The notes under the pieces: generated by a model
What the model was told of the DNA's origin: nothing
Database searches by the model: none
The model's input: only the letters and a program-made list of their open reading frames with translations
In this document: positions 31,007 to 40,228 of the stretch, piece after piece
Layout of the letters: every line of letters starts with the position of its first letter
Position numbering within the stretch: the first letter of the stretch is position 1
Source of the DNA: Aurantimicrobium minutum
Lineage (GTDB): Bacteria; Actinomycetota; Actinomycetes; Actinomycetales; Microbacteriaceae
Direction: 5' to 3'
Assembly: GCF_029894165.1 (NCBI RefSeq)
Contig: NZ_JARXXU010000001.1
Location: forward strand, 1,364,001 to 1,428,000
Length of the DNA stretch: 64,000 nucleotides
Made by a program: the position numbers and the translations under genes

Positions 31007-31438
31007 CTAGAAAAGTCCAGGGATCACCTCCTCCGTGGTGTTGGAGAAGGCAGTTTCGTGTTCGTCCAGGTAGGTGTTCCAGGCTGCGGTGTCCCAGATC
31101 TCGACGCGGTTTCCCGCACCAATGACAGTGAGGTCACGGCCCAGCCCCGCGTACTGACGCAGATTGGCAGGCAATGTAATGCGGTTCTGGCTGTCAGGAG
31201 TTTCAGCACTTGCCCCCGACAGGAAAACGCGCAAGAAATCACGAGCCGACTTACTGGTGACGGGTGCCTGGCGGATTTTCTCGTGCAGGTCAGAGAACTC
31301 GGAGGCGCTGAAGACGTAGAGGCAGTTTTCTTGTCCGCGGGTAACCACGATTCCTTCAGCCAATTCATGGCGGAATTTGGCGGGCAGGATGACGCGACCC
31401 TTGTCATCAAGTTTGGGCGAGTGGGTTCCTAGGAACAT
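31007..31438 (-). CDS. mraZ: Transcriptional regulator MraZ
   Basis: An AbrB-fold protein that binds repeated sites in its own promoter and represses the dcw cluster. The 143-residue product contains two SpoVT-AbrB-like halves: [23 protein letters not shown] and the second, [37 protein letters not shown] in part. The ATG at 31438 is preferred over a GTG three codons upstream because AGGGGGTG stands 8 bases before it. It is the first gene of the cluster; its likely operator is immediately upstream. Confidence 0.95.
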   Translation of the reverse strand: MFLGTHSPKLDDKGRVILPAKFRHELAEGIVVTRGQENCLYVFSASEFSDLHEKIRQAPVTSKSARDFLRVFLSGASAETPDSQNRITLPANLRQYAGLGRDLTVIGAGNRVEIWDTAAWNTYLDEHETAFSNTTEEVIPGLF

Positions 31439-31479
31439 CTGCGTCACCCCCTTTCACTACCGGCCTTGTGGTGATATCT

Positions 31480-31503
31480 CCACTTTACTCCACTTCTCAC
31501 CAC
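31480..31503 (-). promoter_or_regulatory. MraZ-box array: three GTGG repeats with 10-bp period
   Basis: On the minus strand GTGG occurs three times at exact 10-base spacing (plus-strand CCAC at 31480, 31490 and 31500), as GTGGTGAGAA, GTGGAGTAAA, GTGGAGATAT. Three direct repeats with one-helical-turn period in front of mraZ is the arrangement known for MraZ boxes. The array is flanked by a perfect 9-bp inverted repeat (31465-31473 and 31498-31506). Confidence 0.8.
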
Positions 31504-31623
31504 AAGTGTTAAAAATACTCCAGAAATTCCCCACGGCGTGTCGAGTTATCCGCTAATTTACAGGGTTTAAGCGGGTGGAGGGAAATGGAGGCACTTGGAT
31601 AGCATCGGCTCGTTTGTGCGCAC

Positions 31624-31648
31624 AAAAAAACCGCCCCGAAAGGCGGTG
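31624..31648 (-). terminator. Intrinsic terminator of the DUF3040 gene
   Basis: ACCGCC and GGCGGT pair around a short loop and are followed on the minus strand by seven T residues. It lies 22 bases after the DUF3040 stop and insulates the mraZ promoter from read-through. Confidence 0.85.
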
Positions 31649-31669
31649 AATTAAGGGGGTTCGGAGAGG

Positions 31670-32035
31670 CTAGAGGCGACCCTCGTCGCGCTCATCCCAG
31701 CGCTGTTCCATGCGCTGCATGAAGGAGTTGCCGCGGGAAGCAGATCGGCGAGGTGCCGCTGCTTGCGCAGCTGTTGGAACTCCCGGCTTCGCTGCGACGA
31801 GAACCCCCACGAACATCACGGCAAAACCTGCGATGCCAATGAAAATCATCTGCGTCATGACACCGGCGATGAGGCCACCCAGGCCAACCAGGGCAAGCAG
31901 GACACCGAGAGTAATTGCGCGGTAGTTGGGACGCGGCATCCCGACAAAGGCAGTGGACGTGACATCTGCATCATTGCCGTACAGGTTTCGCTCCATCTCA
32001 TCGAGAAGGCGCTGCTCATGCTCAGATAGAGGCAT
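31670..32035 (-). CDS. DUF3040 membrane protein
   Basis: A 121-residue protein of the DUF3040 family, which is restricted to Actinobacteria and often found beside the dcw cluster. It begins with the family signature MPLSEHEQRLLDEMERNLY, has two hydrophobic segments (about 39-59 and 62-82), and ends in a basic, Ala-rich cytoplasmic tail. The function is unknown; location at the edge of the division cluster suggests an envelope role, but that is only context. A GGAG ribosome-binding site precedes the start. Confidence 0.88.
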   Translation of the reverse strand: MPLSEHEQRLLDEMERNLYGNDADVTSTAFVGMPRPNYRAITLGVLLALVGLGGLIAGVMTQMIFIGIAGFAVMFVGVLVAAKPGVPTAAQAAAPRRSASRGNSFMQRMEQRWDERDEGRL

Positions 32036-32101
32036 TAGAACTCCTAACTCGTGTGGGGCGAAAACTAGCTCGACATCTCAGTGTACCTTCGTCTGCCTCG
32101 A

Positions 32102-32107
32102 TAGGCT
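32102..32107 (+). promoter_or_regulatory. Candidate -10 element of leaderless polyprenyl synthase gene
   Basis: TAGGCT is followed by 6 bases and then the ATG at 32114, with no Shine-Dalgarno sequence between. The start of transcription is expected at or next to the A of the ATG. Confidence 0.55.
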
Positions 32108-32113
32108 AGGCGC

Positions 32114-33193
32114 ATGCGTGACCAAGACCTGTGGGTAGAGCGAGTTAACACTCGTCTCGATCAGTTCATCACTGACCGTGAATCCATTCTGCGGGAAGTC
32201 TCCCCTGATTTGGAACCCTTTATCCAGTTTTCCCGGCAGTTTCTCAGCGGGGGAAAACGTTTCCGCGCCCGCTGTGCACTCCTCGGCTATGGCACCCAGC
32301 ACGACAACACGCCCGATCACGTTATCGACGTGGCGAGTGCCTTGGAAATCTTTCACGCCGCAGCACTTGTGCACGATGACATCATGGACAAGTCCGACAC
32401 ACGTCGCGGCGCACCGTCAGCGCACCGCCGCTTCGAGCGACTCCACCGTGAATCTGGCTGGAGTGGCACCTCTGAAGATTTCGGTACCTCCTCTGCCCTC
32501 CTCCTGGGCGATCTCCTTCTGGCGTTTAGCGACGAGCTCTACTCCACAGGTATCGCGATCGAACAGAACAGACCCGCCGTTCGCGCATCGCGAATTGAGT
32601 TTGACCGCATGCGCATTGACGTCACAGCGGGGCAATACCTTGACATCGTCGAAGAGCGTGCGTGGCCTGTCATCGACAAACTCGATGCTCTCACCCGCGC
32701 CCAGCGTGTGGTGGTCTATAAATCAGCGAAGTACTCGATTGAAGCTCCCCTTGTCATTGGAGCTGCACTGGGAGGGGCAAGCGCCGGTGAGCTCGACGCT
32801 CTGCGAGCTGTTGGGCTGCCACTGGGGATTGCATTTCAGCTCAGGGATGACCTCCTCGGCGTTTTCGGCGACCCTGCTATCACGGGGAAGCCAGCAGGCG
32901 ATGATCTGCGTGAAGGCAAACGCACCATGCTGATTGCTTTGGCGCAGCAGGAACTTCCCAGCTCTGCAATCCGTTTGATGGATGAACTCCTGGGTGACCC
33001 TGAACTGGATGCCGCACAGATTTCCACTCTCCAGGCGACGCTGAAAAACACCGGTGCTATCACTCAGCTCGAAGAGATCATCGATGAACAAGTTGCGTTG
33101 GCGGACGTCGCCATCGCTCAGGCAGGTTTCTCTGAACTAGCCACAGCTGGTTTGAGACAGCTTGCAAATCTAGTCTCGCAGCGAGCTTCTTAA
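32114..33193 (+). CDS. Polyprenyl diphosphate synthase (trans-isoprenyl family)
   Basis: Condenses isopentenyl diphosphate with allylic diphosphates to make a longer isoprenoid chain, such as geranylgeranyl diphosphate for quinones or carotenoids. The 359-residue product has the first aspartate-rich motif LVHDDIMDKSDTRRG near 88-102 and the second FQLRDDLLGVFGD near 238-250, plus GGKRFRA near 49-55. The ring of genes around it resembles Rv2173 (idsA2) in M. tuberculosis. Chain length cannot be told from the sequence without modelling residues before the first motif. Probably leaderless. Confidence 0.9.
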   Translation: MRDQDLWVERVNTRLDQFITDRESILREVSPDLEPFIQFSRQFLSGGKRFRARCALLGYGTQHDNTPDHVIDVASALEIFHAAALVHDDIMDKSDTRRGAPSAHRRFERLHRESGWSGTSEDFGTSSALLLGDLLLAFSDELYSTGIAIEQNRPAVRASRIEFDRMRIDVTAGQYLDIVEERAWPVIDKLDALTRAQRVVVYKSAKYSIEAPLVIGAALGGASAGELDALRAVGLPLGIAFQLRDDLLGVFGDPAITGKPAGDDLREGKRTMLIALAQQELPSSAIRLMDELLGDPELDAAQISTLQATLKNTGAITQLEEIIDEQVALADVAIAQAGFSELATAGLRQLANLVSQRAS

Positions 33194-33199
33194 CAAGTT

Positions 33200-33544
33200 T
33201 TAGAGCAGGGCCTGTGCAATACGTCGCACTTCTGCTTTGCGTCCTACCTTGAGAGCATCTACTGGGGAGACTCCGAGACTTTCCTCAGGTGTAATCAGCC
33301 AGTCCACGAGGTCATCGCCGTCAAAGCCGCAGTCACGCAAAAGAACAATGGTTCCCTGAAGCTGATGCATGGGTTCACCGTCTTCGATGAAGACCGCAGG
33401 AACTTTGAGGACTCCTTCAATGCGGGCAGCGGCGAGAACATTGTCCTCAATTAATCGACGAACGTTGCTGTGAGAGACGCTGAGCACATCCATGAGATCG
33501 GGGATGGTGAGCCACTCGGTTACGGAAGGGTTGGTAATAGCCAC
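33200..33544 (-). CDS. Rv2175c-family DNA-binding protein
   Basis: A 114-residue protein with an N-terminal winged helix-turn-helix (WLTIPDLMDVLSVSHSNVRRLIEDNVLAAARIEGVLKVPAVFI) and a C-terminal domain with GTIVLLRDCGFDGDDLVDWLITPEESLGVSPVDAL, as in Rv2175c. In M. tuberculosis Rv2175c binds DNA and is a phosphorylation substrate of PknL, the adjacent kinase; the same pair, convergent or neighbouring, is kept here with a LysM gene between. It is convergent with the polyprenyl synthase, 6 bases apart. Confidence 0.88.
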   Translation of the reverse strand: MAITNPSVTEWLTIPDLMDVLSVSHSNVRRLIEDNVLAAARIEGVLKVPAVFIEDGEPMHQLQGTIVLLRDCGFDGDDLVDWLITPEESLGVSPVDALKVGRKAEVRRIAQALL

Positions 33545-33678
33545 ACCTCAAGCGTGCCACAGGAAAGACCGTGTTGTGAACAGAACGCCTTTTCTTCGAC
33601 ACGCCGGGTTCACTCCACGTTAACCTTCAAGCTGAACTACAGACTTAGCGAATCTTTTAATGGGGAGAGGAGTAGCTC

Positions 33679-34290
33679 ATGGCCGGACAACATTTTCGTT
33701 CCACCCACGAAGCTATGACAGCGTCGACCCCTAAAAAAGCCCGCAAAATCAAGAAAGTAGCAGCATTTCCCATCGCTCTTGCGGCTGTCACCAGCATGCT
33801 GTTCTCCAGCCAAGCTGCGCATGCAGACCAACCCCAGCGAATTGAAAAGCTCCCCAAAGCGAAAGCTGACAATTCTCCCCGACACGTCGCGGTCAACCAC
33901 AACTCCACGGCGCCTATCTTGACGGACCGATACACCGTGGCAGAAGGTGACACGTTGCGAAGCATTGCGCAACGTCACGGAGTCTCGTCTGCAGAGCTCC
34001 TTGCCGCTAATGGTTTGAGCTGGAAAACAATGATGTTTGCTGGACAGCAACTCAACATTCCTGCCTCCACCAGTGGCACCGAACCTGCAGAAATTGGCGA
34101 AAGCATCATTCGCCACTCTGTATCTGCCGGAGAAACTTTGGAAGCCATTGCTCGCAGCTACGGCGTGCAACCTCGTGCCATCATGACGGCCAACGGTCTC
34201 GACCGTTCCAGCCGTCTGGTTGTCGGACAGCGTCTTGTCATTCCGGATGCCAGCCTGATGAGTAGCCTGCCCGCCGCCGTGAGTGCATAG
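33679..34290 (+). CDS. Secreted or anchored protein with two LysM domains
   Basis: A 203-residue protein that starts with a basic stretch (KKARKIKKVAAFPIALAAVTSMLFSSQAAHADQ), a signal peptide with probable cleavage after AHA. Two LysM repeats follow (YTVAEGDTLRSIAQRHGVSSAELLAANGLSW and HSVSAGETLEAIARSYGVQPRAIMTANGLD in part), separated by a short linker. LysM domains bind GlcNAc-containing glycans, so it probably sits in the cell wall; no catalytic domain is present. A GGAG ribosome-binding site precedes the ATG. Located between the Rv2175c-like gene and the PASTA kinase, which also senses cell-wall material. Confidence 0.85.
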   Translation: MAGQHFRSTHEAMTASTPKKARKIKKVAAFPIALAAVTSMLFSSQAAHADQPQRIEKLPKAKADNSPRHVAVNHNSTAPILTDRYTVAEGDTLRSIAQRHGVSSAELLAANGLSWKTMMFAGQQLNIPASTSGTEPAEIGESIIRHSVSAGETLEAIARSYGVQPRAIMTANGLDRSSRLVVGQRLVIPDASLMSSLPAAVSA

Positions 34291-34351
34291 AAAAAGACTC
34301 TCGAGCCACAAAACTGCGGTGTTTCACAGCGTTTTAGCTCGATAACCTCCA

Positions 34352-34357
34352 TAGACT
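34352..34357 (+). promoter_or_regulatory. Candidate -10 element of leaderless PASTA-kinase gene
   Basis: TAGACT followed by 6 bases and the GTG start at 34364; no Shine-Dalgarno sequence in between. Confidence 0.55.
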
Positions 34358-34363
34358 CGCGTT

Positions 34364-36274
34364 GTGACTCCTGCTCCTGAAGACCCCATGATTGGTCGTC
34401 TTATCGACGGTCGATACCAGGTCAAGTCACGCATTGCTCGCGGCGGCATGGCAACGGTCTATCTGGCCACCGATTTACGGCTGGAACGTCGCGTCGCGGT
34501 CAAGATCATGCACGGCCACCTCGCCGATGACAGTGCCTTCAAGGCACGCTTTGTGCAAGAAGCACGTTCGGCCGCTCGCCTGGCACACCCCAACGTGGTC
34601 AACGTCTTCGACCAGGGCCAAGATTCCGACATGGCCTACCTCGTCATGGAATACCTGCCCGGTATTACCCTGCGAGATCTGCTCAAGGATTACGGCAAGC
34701 TCACCCCCGAACAAACAGTTGACATCATGGATGCCGTCTTGCGTGGCCTCGCAGCTGCACATGAGTCGGGCATTGTTCACCGTGACCTCAAGCCTGAAAA
34801 CGTGTTATTGGCCGATGACGGACGCATCAAACTCGGTGACTTTGGGCTCGCTCGTGCCACAACCGCCAACACCGCATCTGGACAGGCGCTGCTGGGAACG
34901 ATTGCTTACCTCTCCCCCGAGCTCTTGACTCGCGGCGTGGCAGATGCACGCAGCGACATCTATGCCATTGGCATCATGATTTACGAAATGCTCACGGGAG
35001 AGCAGCCCTTCAAGGGTGAACAGCCCATGCAGGTGGCTTACCAGCACGCCAACGACAAGGTACCGGCGCCTTCGAGTGCAAACCCTGCCGTCCCCACTGA
35101 GCTGGATGACATCGTGGCCTGGGCGACGACGCGCTCCCCCGAAGGTCGCCCGGAAAATGCGGGCATTTTGCTGGACAAACTTCTGCAGGCAGAAAAGGGT
35201 ATTCGAACCGGATCCACCTATTCAGATCTCTCCACACAACAGACCATGATTATGCCCGCAGGAATGCTCGTGGGCTCAGATGATGAAACTGCTGCGTATT
35301 CCACCGGTGCGTTGGCAGGTCTCAATCGTAAGATTTCGGTTGATCACCCCGTTGAGGCACTCAAGGAAGTATCTGCCGGACGCAGAACGAAAGGGTTCTG
35401 GATCTTTGGACTTACCATCGTTCTTGCACTCCTGGGTGCGACAGCGGGCTGGTTCTTTAGCTCGGGCCCTGGCTCCCTCTCGGTCATTCCTGCCGTTGCA
35501 GGTCTTGCCCCTGCCGATGCGCAAGCAGTCATAGAAAAACAAGGCTTCACCACCGAGTTAGCTGAGCAAAACGACTCCACTGTGGCCAAGGGCAAGGTCA
35601 TCGGCACCGATCCGCCCGAGGGTACTGCTGTGCGCAATGGCTCCACCATTAAAGTGATTGTGTCCGCCGGTCCCAAGATTATTGACACCCCTGCGTTTGC
35701 CGGCATGAAGGACACAGACGCTACTGCCAAAGCCAAAGAAGTGGGCTTCGTGGTGAAGGATCCGGTGACACAGTTCTCGGCTGACGTCGCCACCGGCGTG
35801 GTCATTTCTGCACTCGGCCCCGATGGTGCCGCACTTCCTGCGCAATATCCTGTGGGTGGAGAAGTTCAGTTTGTGGTCTCCCTCGGCGCGGTTCCCACCG
35901 TTGCCGGCATGAGTGCCGCTGATGCGACCAAGACTCTGACAGATGCAGGACTTGTTGTCGGTAGCACGTCGGAGGAATTTAGCGACACAGTGGCCGCTGG
36001 CTCTGTCATATCGCTCTCTGTCCCAGAAGGTGTTGTCACTCCTGGCACCAACGTGAGCTTGGTTATCTCCAAGGGCCCTGACCTCGTCCAAGTACCCAAC
36101 GTGTCCACTGGCAGCATGGACTTCAACGAAGCCATTGCAGCATTACAGGCTGCCGGCTTTAGCTACTCGACTGATGTTGACCCCGGACTCTTTGATCGTC
36201 GGACCGTCAAAACTCAAACACCGGCAGCGGGCAAAATGGAGAAGCGCGGCTCCAACGTCTTCATTTCCTTCTAG
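34364..36274 (+). CDS. PASTA-domain Ser/Thr protein kinase (PknL/PknB type)
   Basis: Membrane receptor-type kinase that senses muropeptides or lipid II and phosphorylates envelope and division proteins. The 636-residue product has a cytoplasmic kinase domain (about 17-275) with the glycine loop ARGGMATVY, Lys47, the catalytic HRDLKPEN at 139-146 (Asp141) and DFG at 159-161. A juxtamembrane linker and one membrane span follow (about 342-362), then four extracellular PASTA repeats to the end (first from VIPAVAGLAPADAQAVIEKQGF). Neighbouring Rv2175c-like and polyprenyl synthase genes indicate PknL. Probably leaderless. Confidence 0.93.
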   Translation: MTPAPEDPMIGRLIDGRYQVKSRIARGGMATVYLATDLRLERRVAVKIMHGHLADDSAFKARFVQEARSAARLAHPNVVNVFDQGQDSDMAYLVMEYLPGITLRDLLKDYGKLTPEQTVDIMDAVLRGLAAAHESGIVHRDLKPENVLLADDGRIKLGDFGLARATTANTASGQALLGTIAYLSPELLTRGVADARSDIYAIGIMIYEMLTGEQPFKGEQPMQVAYQHANDKVPAPSSANPAVPTELDDIVAWATTRSPEGRPENAGILLDKLLQAEKGIRTGSTYSDLSTQQTMIMPAGMLVGSDDETAAYSTGALAGLNRKISVDHPVEALKEVSAGRRTKGFWIFGLTIVLALLGATAGWFFSSGPGSLSVIPAVAGLAPADAQAVIEKQGFTTELAEQNDSTVAKGKVIGTDPPEGTAVRNGSTIKVIVSAGPKIIDTPAFAGMKDTDATAKAKEVGFVVKDPVTQFSADVATGVVISALGPDGAALPAQYPVGGEVQFVVSLGAVPTVAGMSAADATKTLTDAGLVVGSTSEEFSDTVAAGSVISLSVPEGVVTPGTNVSLVISKGPDLVQVPNVSTGSMDFNEAIAALQAAGFSYSTDVDPGLFDRRTVKTQTPAAGKMEKRGSNVFISF

Positions 36275-36281
36275 GGAAACC

Positions 36282-36312
36282 TCCTCGCAGCTGAGTTACT
36301 CACGTGCGAGGA
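36282..36312. terminator. Possible hairpin between convergent kinase and leuS genes
   Basis: TCCTCGCA (36282-36289) and TGCGAGGA (36305-36312) are inverted repeats with a 15-base loop between two convergent genes. There is no T run, so terminator function is uncertain. Confidence 0.35.
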
Positions 36313-36325
36313 AGTCACGAAAGTC

Positions 36326-38845
36326 CTACGCCGTAGGCTTGCTGGCGATGCTCACAATCTTGGGTGCTCGCACAATCACGTTCACAATCTCGCGACCTTC
36401 GAGTGCGCGTTCCACACCGGCGAGAACGCGGGCCTGTGATTCGAGGTCCGCTTCTGAAATATCAGGAGAAACGTCGAGACGATCACGAACCTTGCCATCG
36501 ACCTGAACGACACAGGTCACCGACTCCTGCACCAGGAGGGCGGGATCTGCAGCAGGCCACACGGCGTGCGCCACGGCTGGCTGGTGTCCCAGTGCTGCCC
36601 ACATGTCTTCTGCAGTGTAAGGGGCGTAGAGATCCAACATCATGGCGATTGTTTCCGCTGATTCCCGCACTGCAGGATCAGCTGCGCCCACGCCAGAGTC
36701 AATCGCCTTGCGGGTCACGTTCACGTGCTCCATCAAACGTGCCACGAGAACATTGAACTTGAAGCTCTCGATCAATCCGGGCGCTTCAGCCAAGAGGTGG
36801 TGAGTTGCCTTGCGCAGCGTCTTGTCTCCGCGAGCAAAGTCAACACCGGGAGCACTCGTCACATCCTGAGCAATACGCCACGCACGGCCCAAGAAGCGGT
36901 TGCTGGCTGCAGGGGAAACATCTGCCCAGTCAATGTCGTCCTCAGGAGGACCTGCGAAGGCCATGGTGAGACGAACAGCATCAACACCGTGCTCTTCCAG
37001 CTGCTCAGAGAGTTTCACAATGTTGCCCTTGGACTTGCTCATTGCAGAGCCTTCCATCAACACCATGCCCTGATTGAGGAGGTTCGTGAAGGGTTCTTCG
37101 AAGTCGATGTGGCCCAGGTCAAAGAGCACCTTCGTAATAAAGCGCGCATAGAGCAGGTGAAGAATGGCGTGAGTCACACCACCGACATACTGGTCAACCG
37201 GTGCCCACTTCTTTGCTTCCGCAGGATCAAAAGCCTGAGTATCGTCATTGGGCGAAAGGAAGCGCAAGAAATACCAAGAACTATCCACGAAGGTGTCCAT
37301 GGTGTCGGGGTCACGGCGCGCAGGAGTGCCATCAAGAGGGTTGGCAACATTGACCCAATCCTCGGCAGCGCCCAGAGGAGACGATCCCTTGGGCTGCAGG
37401 TTAAGGCCCTCTGTGGGAGGGAGCACAACAGGAAGTTGGTCCATCGGAACGGGAATTTCCGTGCCATCAGCGGCGTGGATGATCGGGATAGGTGTCCCCC
37501 AGTACCGCTGACGAGAGATAAGCCAGTCGCGCAGACGGAAGTTCTTGGCAGCCTGACCGGTGCCGCGGGCTTCGAGTATTTCGATCGCCCGAGCAATCGC
37601 ATCCTTCTTCGTCAGACCATCGAGTTCACCAGAGTTGATGAGCTTGCCTTCACCGCCGGTGGCGATACCGGTTACCACGGGGTTGTTATCCAGTACGTTG
37701 CCGTCCTCATCCACACCCGCGGGCACATCCACAACAATCTTGACGGGCAGGTCGTAGGTGCGAGCGAAGTCAAGGTCACGCTGATCATGGGCAGGGACAG
37801 CCATGACCGCTCCGTGGCCGTAGTCTGCCAGGACATAGTCGGCAGCCCAAATAGGAAGACGCTCACCGTTGACGGGGTTGATGGCGTAACGACCCAGGAA
37901 AACGCCTGTCTTGGGACGGTCAGTAGCCTGACGCTCAATTTCTGTGGCCTTCTGCACCTCAGTGAGGTAGTCAGCAAAGGCCTTCTGGATTTCTGGATCC
38001 ACCGTGGTGACCAGCTCAGAGGCGAGGTCAGCATCAGGAGCCACAACCATGAAAGTTGCGCCATGCAAAGTGTCAGGGCGGGTAGTGAACACGGTGACGG
38101 GGGTGTCTCGACCTTCGATCACGAAGTCCACATCGGCACCAATGGATCGACCGATCCAGTTGCGCTGCATGGTGAGCACTTTGGAGGGCCACTGACCTTC
38201 GAGAGTATCGAGGTCATCAAGCAAACGGTCCGCGTAATCGGTGATGCGGAAGTACCACTGGGTGAGCTTTTTCTTCACCACGATGGCACCCGAGCGCTCA
38301 GAGGTGCCATCGGGCATGACCTGCTCGTTGGCTAGAACGGTTTGGTCTACGGGGTCCCAGTTAACCCAGCTGTCCTTGCGGTAGGCAAGTCCCTTCTTGT
38401 ACATCTCGAGGAACAACCACTGGTTCCACTTGTAGTACTCAGGGTCCGAAGTATGAATGACTCGAGACCAGTCAAAACTGGTGGCGTAGCGACGCATCGA
38501 ACGCTTCTGCTGGTCGATGTTGTCATACGTCCAGGTGACCGGGTTCAGTCCACGCTTGATCGCCGCGTTCTCAGCAGGAAGTCCGAAGGAGTCCCAGCCG
38601 ATGGGGTGCAAGACATTGTGGTCACGGTGGCGCCAGTAACGGGCAATCACGTCACCGAGGGCATATGCCTCGGCATGGCCCATGTGAAGATCACCCGACG
38701 GGTAGGGGAACATGTCCAGCACATACTTGCGTGGACGTTCATCTGTGGGGTCGTCAGAACGGAATGGCTGGATCTCATCCCAGATCGGTAGCCACTTTTC
38801 TTGAATTTCCGCGAAGTTATAGGTCGCGCCCTCGTTCTCAGACAT
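36326..38845 (-). CDS. leuS: Leucyl-tRNA synthetase
   Basis: Charges tRNA-Leu. The 839-residue class I enzyme has the HIGH-type motif [16 protein letters not shown] near 48-63, an editing (CP1) domain with [13 protein letters not shown] and [15 protein letters not shown], and the second signature SAMSKSKGN, in which the first lysine of KMSKS is replaced by alanine. The start is the ATG at 38845, which gives [18 protein letters not shown]; the frame stays open 18 codons further into pabB. A TATTCT hexamer lies 7 bases before this ATG, so it may be leaderless. Confidence 0.95.
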   Translation of the reverse strand: MSENEGATYNFAEIQEKWLPIWDEIQPFRSDDPTDERPRKYVLDMFPYPSGDLHMGHAEAYALGDVIARYWRHRDHNVLHPIGWDSFGLPAENAAIKRGLNPVTWTYDNIDQQKRSMRRYATSFDWSRVIHTSDPEYYKWNQWLFLEMYKKGLAYRKDSWVNWDPVDQTVLANEQVMPDGTSERSGAIVVKKKLTQWYFRITDYADRLLDDLDTLEGQWPSKVLTMQRNWIGRSIGADVDFVIEGRDTPVTVFTTRPDTLHGATFMVVAPDADLASELVTTVDPEIQKAFADYLTEVQKATEIERQATDRPKTGVFLGRYAINPVNGERLPIWAADYVLADYGHGAVMAVPAHDQRDLDFARTYDLPVKIVVDVPAGVDEDGNVLDNNPVVTGIATGGEGKLINSGELDGLTKKDAIARAIEILEARGTGQAAKNFRLRDWLISRQRYWGTPIPIIHAADGTEIPVPMDQLPVVLPPTEGLNLQPKGSSPLGAAEDWVNVANPLDGTPARRDPDTMDTFVDSSWYFLRFLSPNDDTQAFDPAEAKKWAPVDQYVGGVTHAILHLLYARFITKVLFDLGHIDFEEPFTNLLNQGMVLMEGSAMSKSKGNIVKLSEQLEEHGVDAVRLTMAFAGPPEDDIDWADVSPAASNRFLGRAWRIAQDVTSAPGVDFARGDKTLRKATHHLLAEAPGLIESFKFNVLVARLMEHVNVTRKAIDSGVGAADPAVRESAETIAMMLDLYAPYTAEDMWAALGHQPAVAHAVWPAADPALLVQESVTCVVQVDGKVRDRLDVSPDISEADLESQARVLAGVERALEGREIVNVIVRAPKIVSIASKPTA

Positions 38846-38849
38846 CCTT

Positions 38850-40211
38850 CTAAGAATACTCGGTTGACTCCACCCCGAGTGCGCGCAGCAAGGGAGCAAC
38901 CTTGACCCAAGTCTCCTCTAATTCCGCTTGGGGGATAGATCCACTTGTGATTCCACCGCCGGTGCCGATTGAGGCCCCCTGGGAGGTCAATACGATACTG
39001 CGAATCACCATGGCTAGATTAGCTGTGCCATCGATACCGAGGTACCCAAAGGCACCGGCATACATCCCACGCGGACCTTGTTCAAGTTTGTGCAAAATGT
39101 TCATAGCGCTGATCTTGGGCGCCCCCGTCATAGAACCGGCAGGGAAACACACCTCGATGGCGTCGACAGCGCTGAAACCTGCGGCCAGTTGGGCGGAGAC
39201 CGTCGAGACGAGCTGGTGGACATTTTCATAGCTTTCGACTTCGAGCAAGGTGTCCACGTGGACGCTTCCTAGCTCGGCCACACGGCCAACGTCATTACGC
39301 ATGAGATCGACAATCATGAGATTCTCCGCACGTTCTTTGTCGCTGGAGATCAATTCCGCGGCGAGCGCGTCATCGAGAGCTTGGTCGTGGCTTCGCGCCC
39401 TGGTGCCCTTGATGGGCTTGGTGGTGAGGTGACCTGATGCATCTACACGAAGGAACACTTCTGGGCTGGAGGACAGCAACGCAACCCCTCCGATGAGAAG
39501 CAAACCGCCATGGTGGCTGGGGTTTTCTTGTCGAAGCCTGAGATAGACCTCGAGTGCAGTGAACTCACCTGAAACGTGGACTTCATTGGTCAAACAGAGT
39601 TGATACGCATCTCCGGCCGTGATGGCCGCAAGACAGGCGAGCACAAGTTCTTGATATCGAGTGGCCGAGTGACGCCATCTCACACGCTCAGGTGTGACGG
39701 CTGAAGCAGGCAGTGGCGTCGGGGGGAGTGCATCTGCCAGCTGTGTTTCAAGATTCCCGAGTTTCCGCGCGCACTCATCGTGACTGCCCAGCAGGATCAG
39801 ATCACAGGTGCGGAACTCATGATCAAACTCGAGGGCCCAGTCAAGATAGACAAACGCCGCATCAGGAGTAGCGGCTTCAGAGGTGGGAACCCCTGCGGTG
39901 TGCGATGCCAGTTCATACCCGAACCAGCCCACCCAGCCGAGCGCAAAACCATCTTCGCGAGCGACAGTGGTATCCACTGCGGAATCGTGCTCGAGTGCAG
40001 CACGAAGACGCTCAAAGATCGTGACATCACCGTGCTCAACAGATTCAGTGAGGGGCGCAGTGGAAGGAATTCCGATGTAAGACAGACCATCTGTGGCATA
40101 AGGGCCGGCGTCCAACCACACGGCTGCGACCGCTTCCGCGGCGAGCTCGGCATAGACAGCGGCGGGATCTCGCCATTGCGCCAGTCTGGCTCGCTGTAGT
40201 TGCCGGGTCAC
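38850..40211 (-). CDS. pabB: Aminodeoxychorismate synthase component I
   Basis: Converts chorismate and ammonia to 4-amino-4-deoxychorismate for folate synthesis. The 453-residue chorismate-binding protein has [12 protein letters not shown], where the lysine typical of PabB replaces the alanine of anthranilate synthase (PIAGT), then [14 protein letters not shown] and [16 protein letters not shown]. The glutamine amidotransferase subunit (PabA) is not in the window. It is divergent from pabC with only 17 bases between the start codons. A TAGGCT hexamer ends 6 bases before the GTG start. Confidence 0.92.
   Translation of the reverse strand: MTRQLQRARLAQWRDPAAVYAELAAEAVAAVWLDAGPYATDGLSYIGIPSTAPLTESVEHGDVTIFERLRAALEHDSAVDTTVAREDGFALGWVGWFGYELASHTAGVPTSEAATPDAAFVYLDWALEFDHEFRTCDLILLGSHDECARKLGNLETQLADALPPTPLPASAVTPERVRWRHSATRYQELVLACLAAITAGDAYQLCLTNEVHVSGEFTALEVYLRLRQENPSHHGGLLLIGGVALLSSSPEVFLRVDASGHLTTKPIKGTRARSHDQALDDALAAELISSDKERAENLMIVDLMRNDVGRVAELGSVHVDTLLEVESYENVHQLVSTVSAQLAAGFSAVDAIEVCFPAGSMTGAPKISAMNILHKLEQGPRGMYAGAFGYLGIDGTANLAMVIRSIVLTSQGASIGTGGGITSGSIPQAELEETWVKVAPLLRALGVESTEYS
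38853..38858 (-). promoter_or_regulatory. Candidate -10 element of leaderless leuS promoter
   Basis: TATTCT on the minus strand, inside the last codons of pabB, is followed by 7 bases and the leuS ATG. An AAGG directly abuts the ATG and is too close for a Shine-Dalgarno sequence. Confidence 0.5.
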
Positions 40212-40216
40212 CGTAC

Positions 40217-40223
40217 TAGCCTA
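40217..40223. promoter_or_regulatory. Overlapping back-to-back -10 elements of pabB and pabC
   Basis: The 17 bases between the two GTG starts contain TAGCCT on the plus strand (40217-40222, 6 bases before pabC) and TAGGCT on the minus strand (40218-40223, 6 bases before pabB). The hexamers share five of six base pairs, so polymerase should be able to open only one direction at a time. Both genes would be leaderless. Confidence 0.6.
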
Positions 40224-40228
40224 GGGCT

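Noticed and set aside
36725-38335. 536-codon open frame on the plus strand
   Set aside because: It lies wholly opposite leuS, has no family resemblance and simply mirrors the codon use of leuS.
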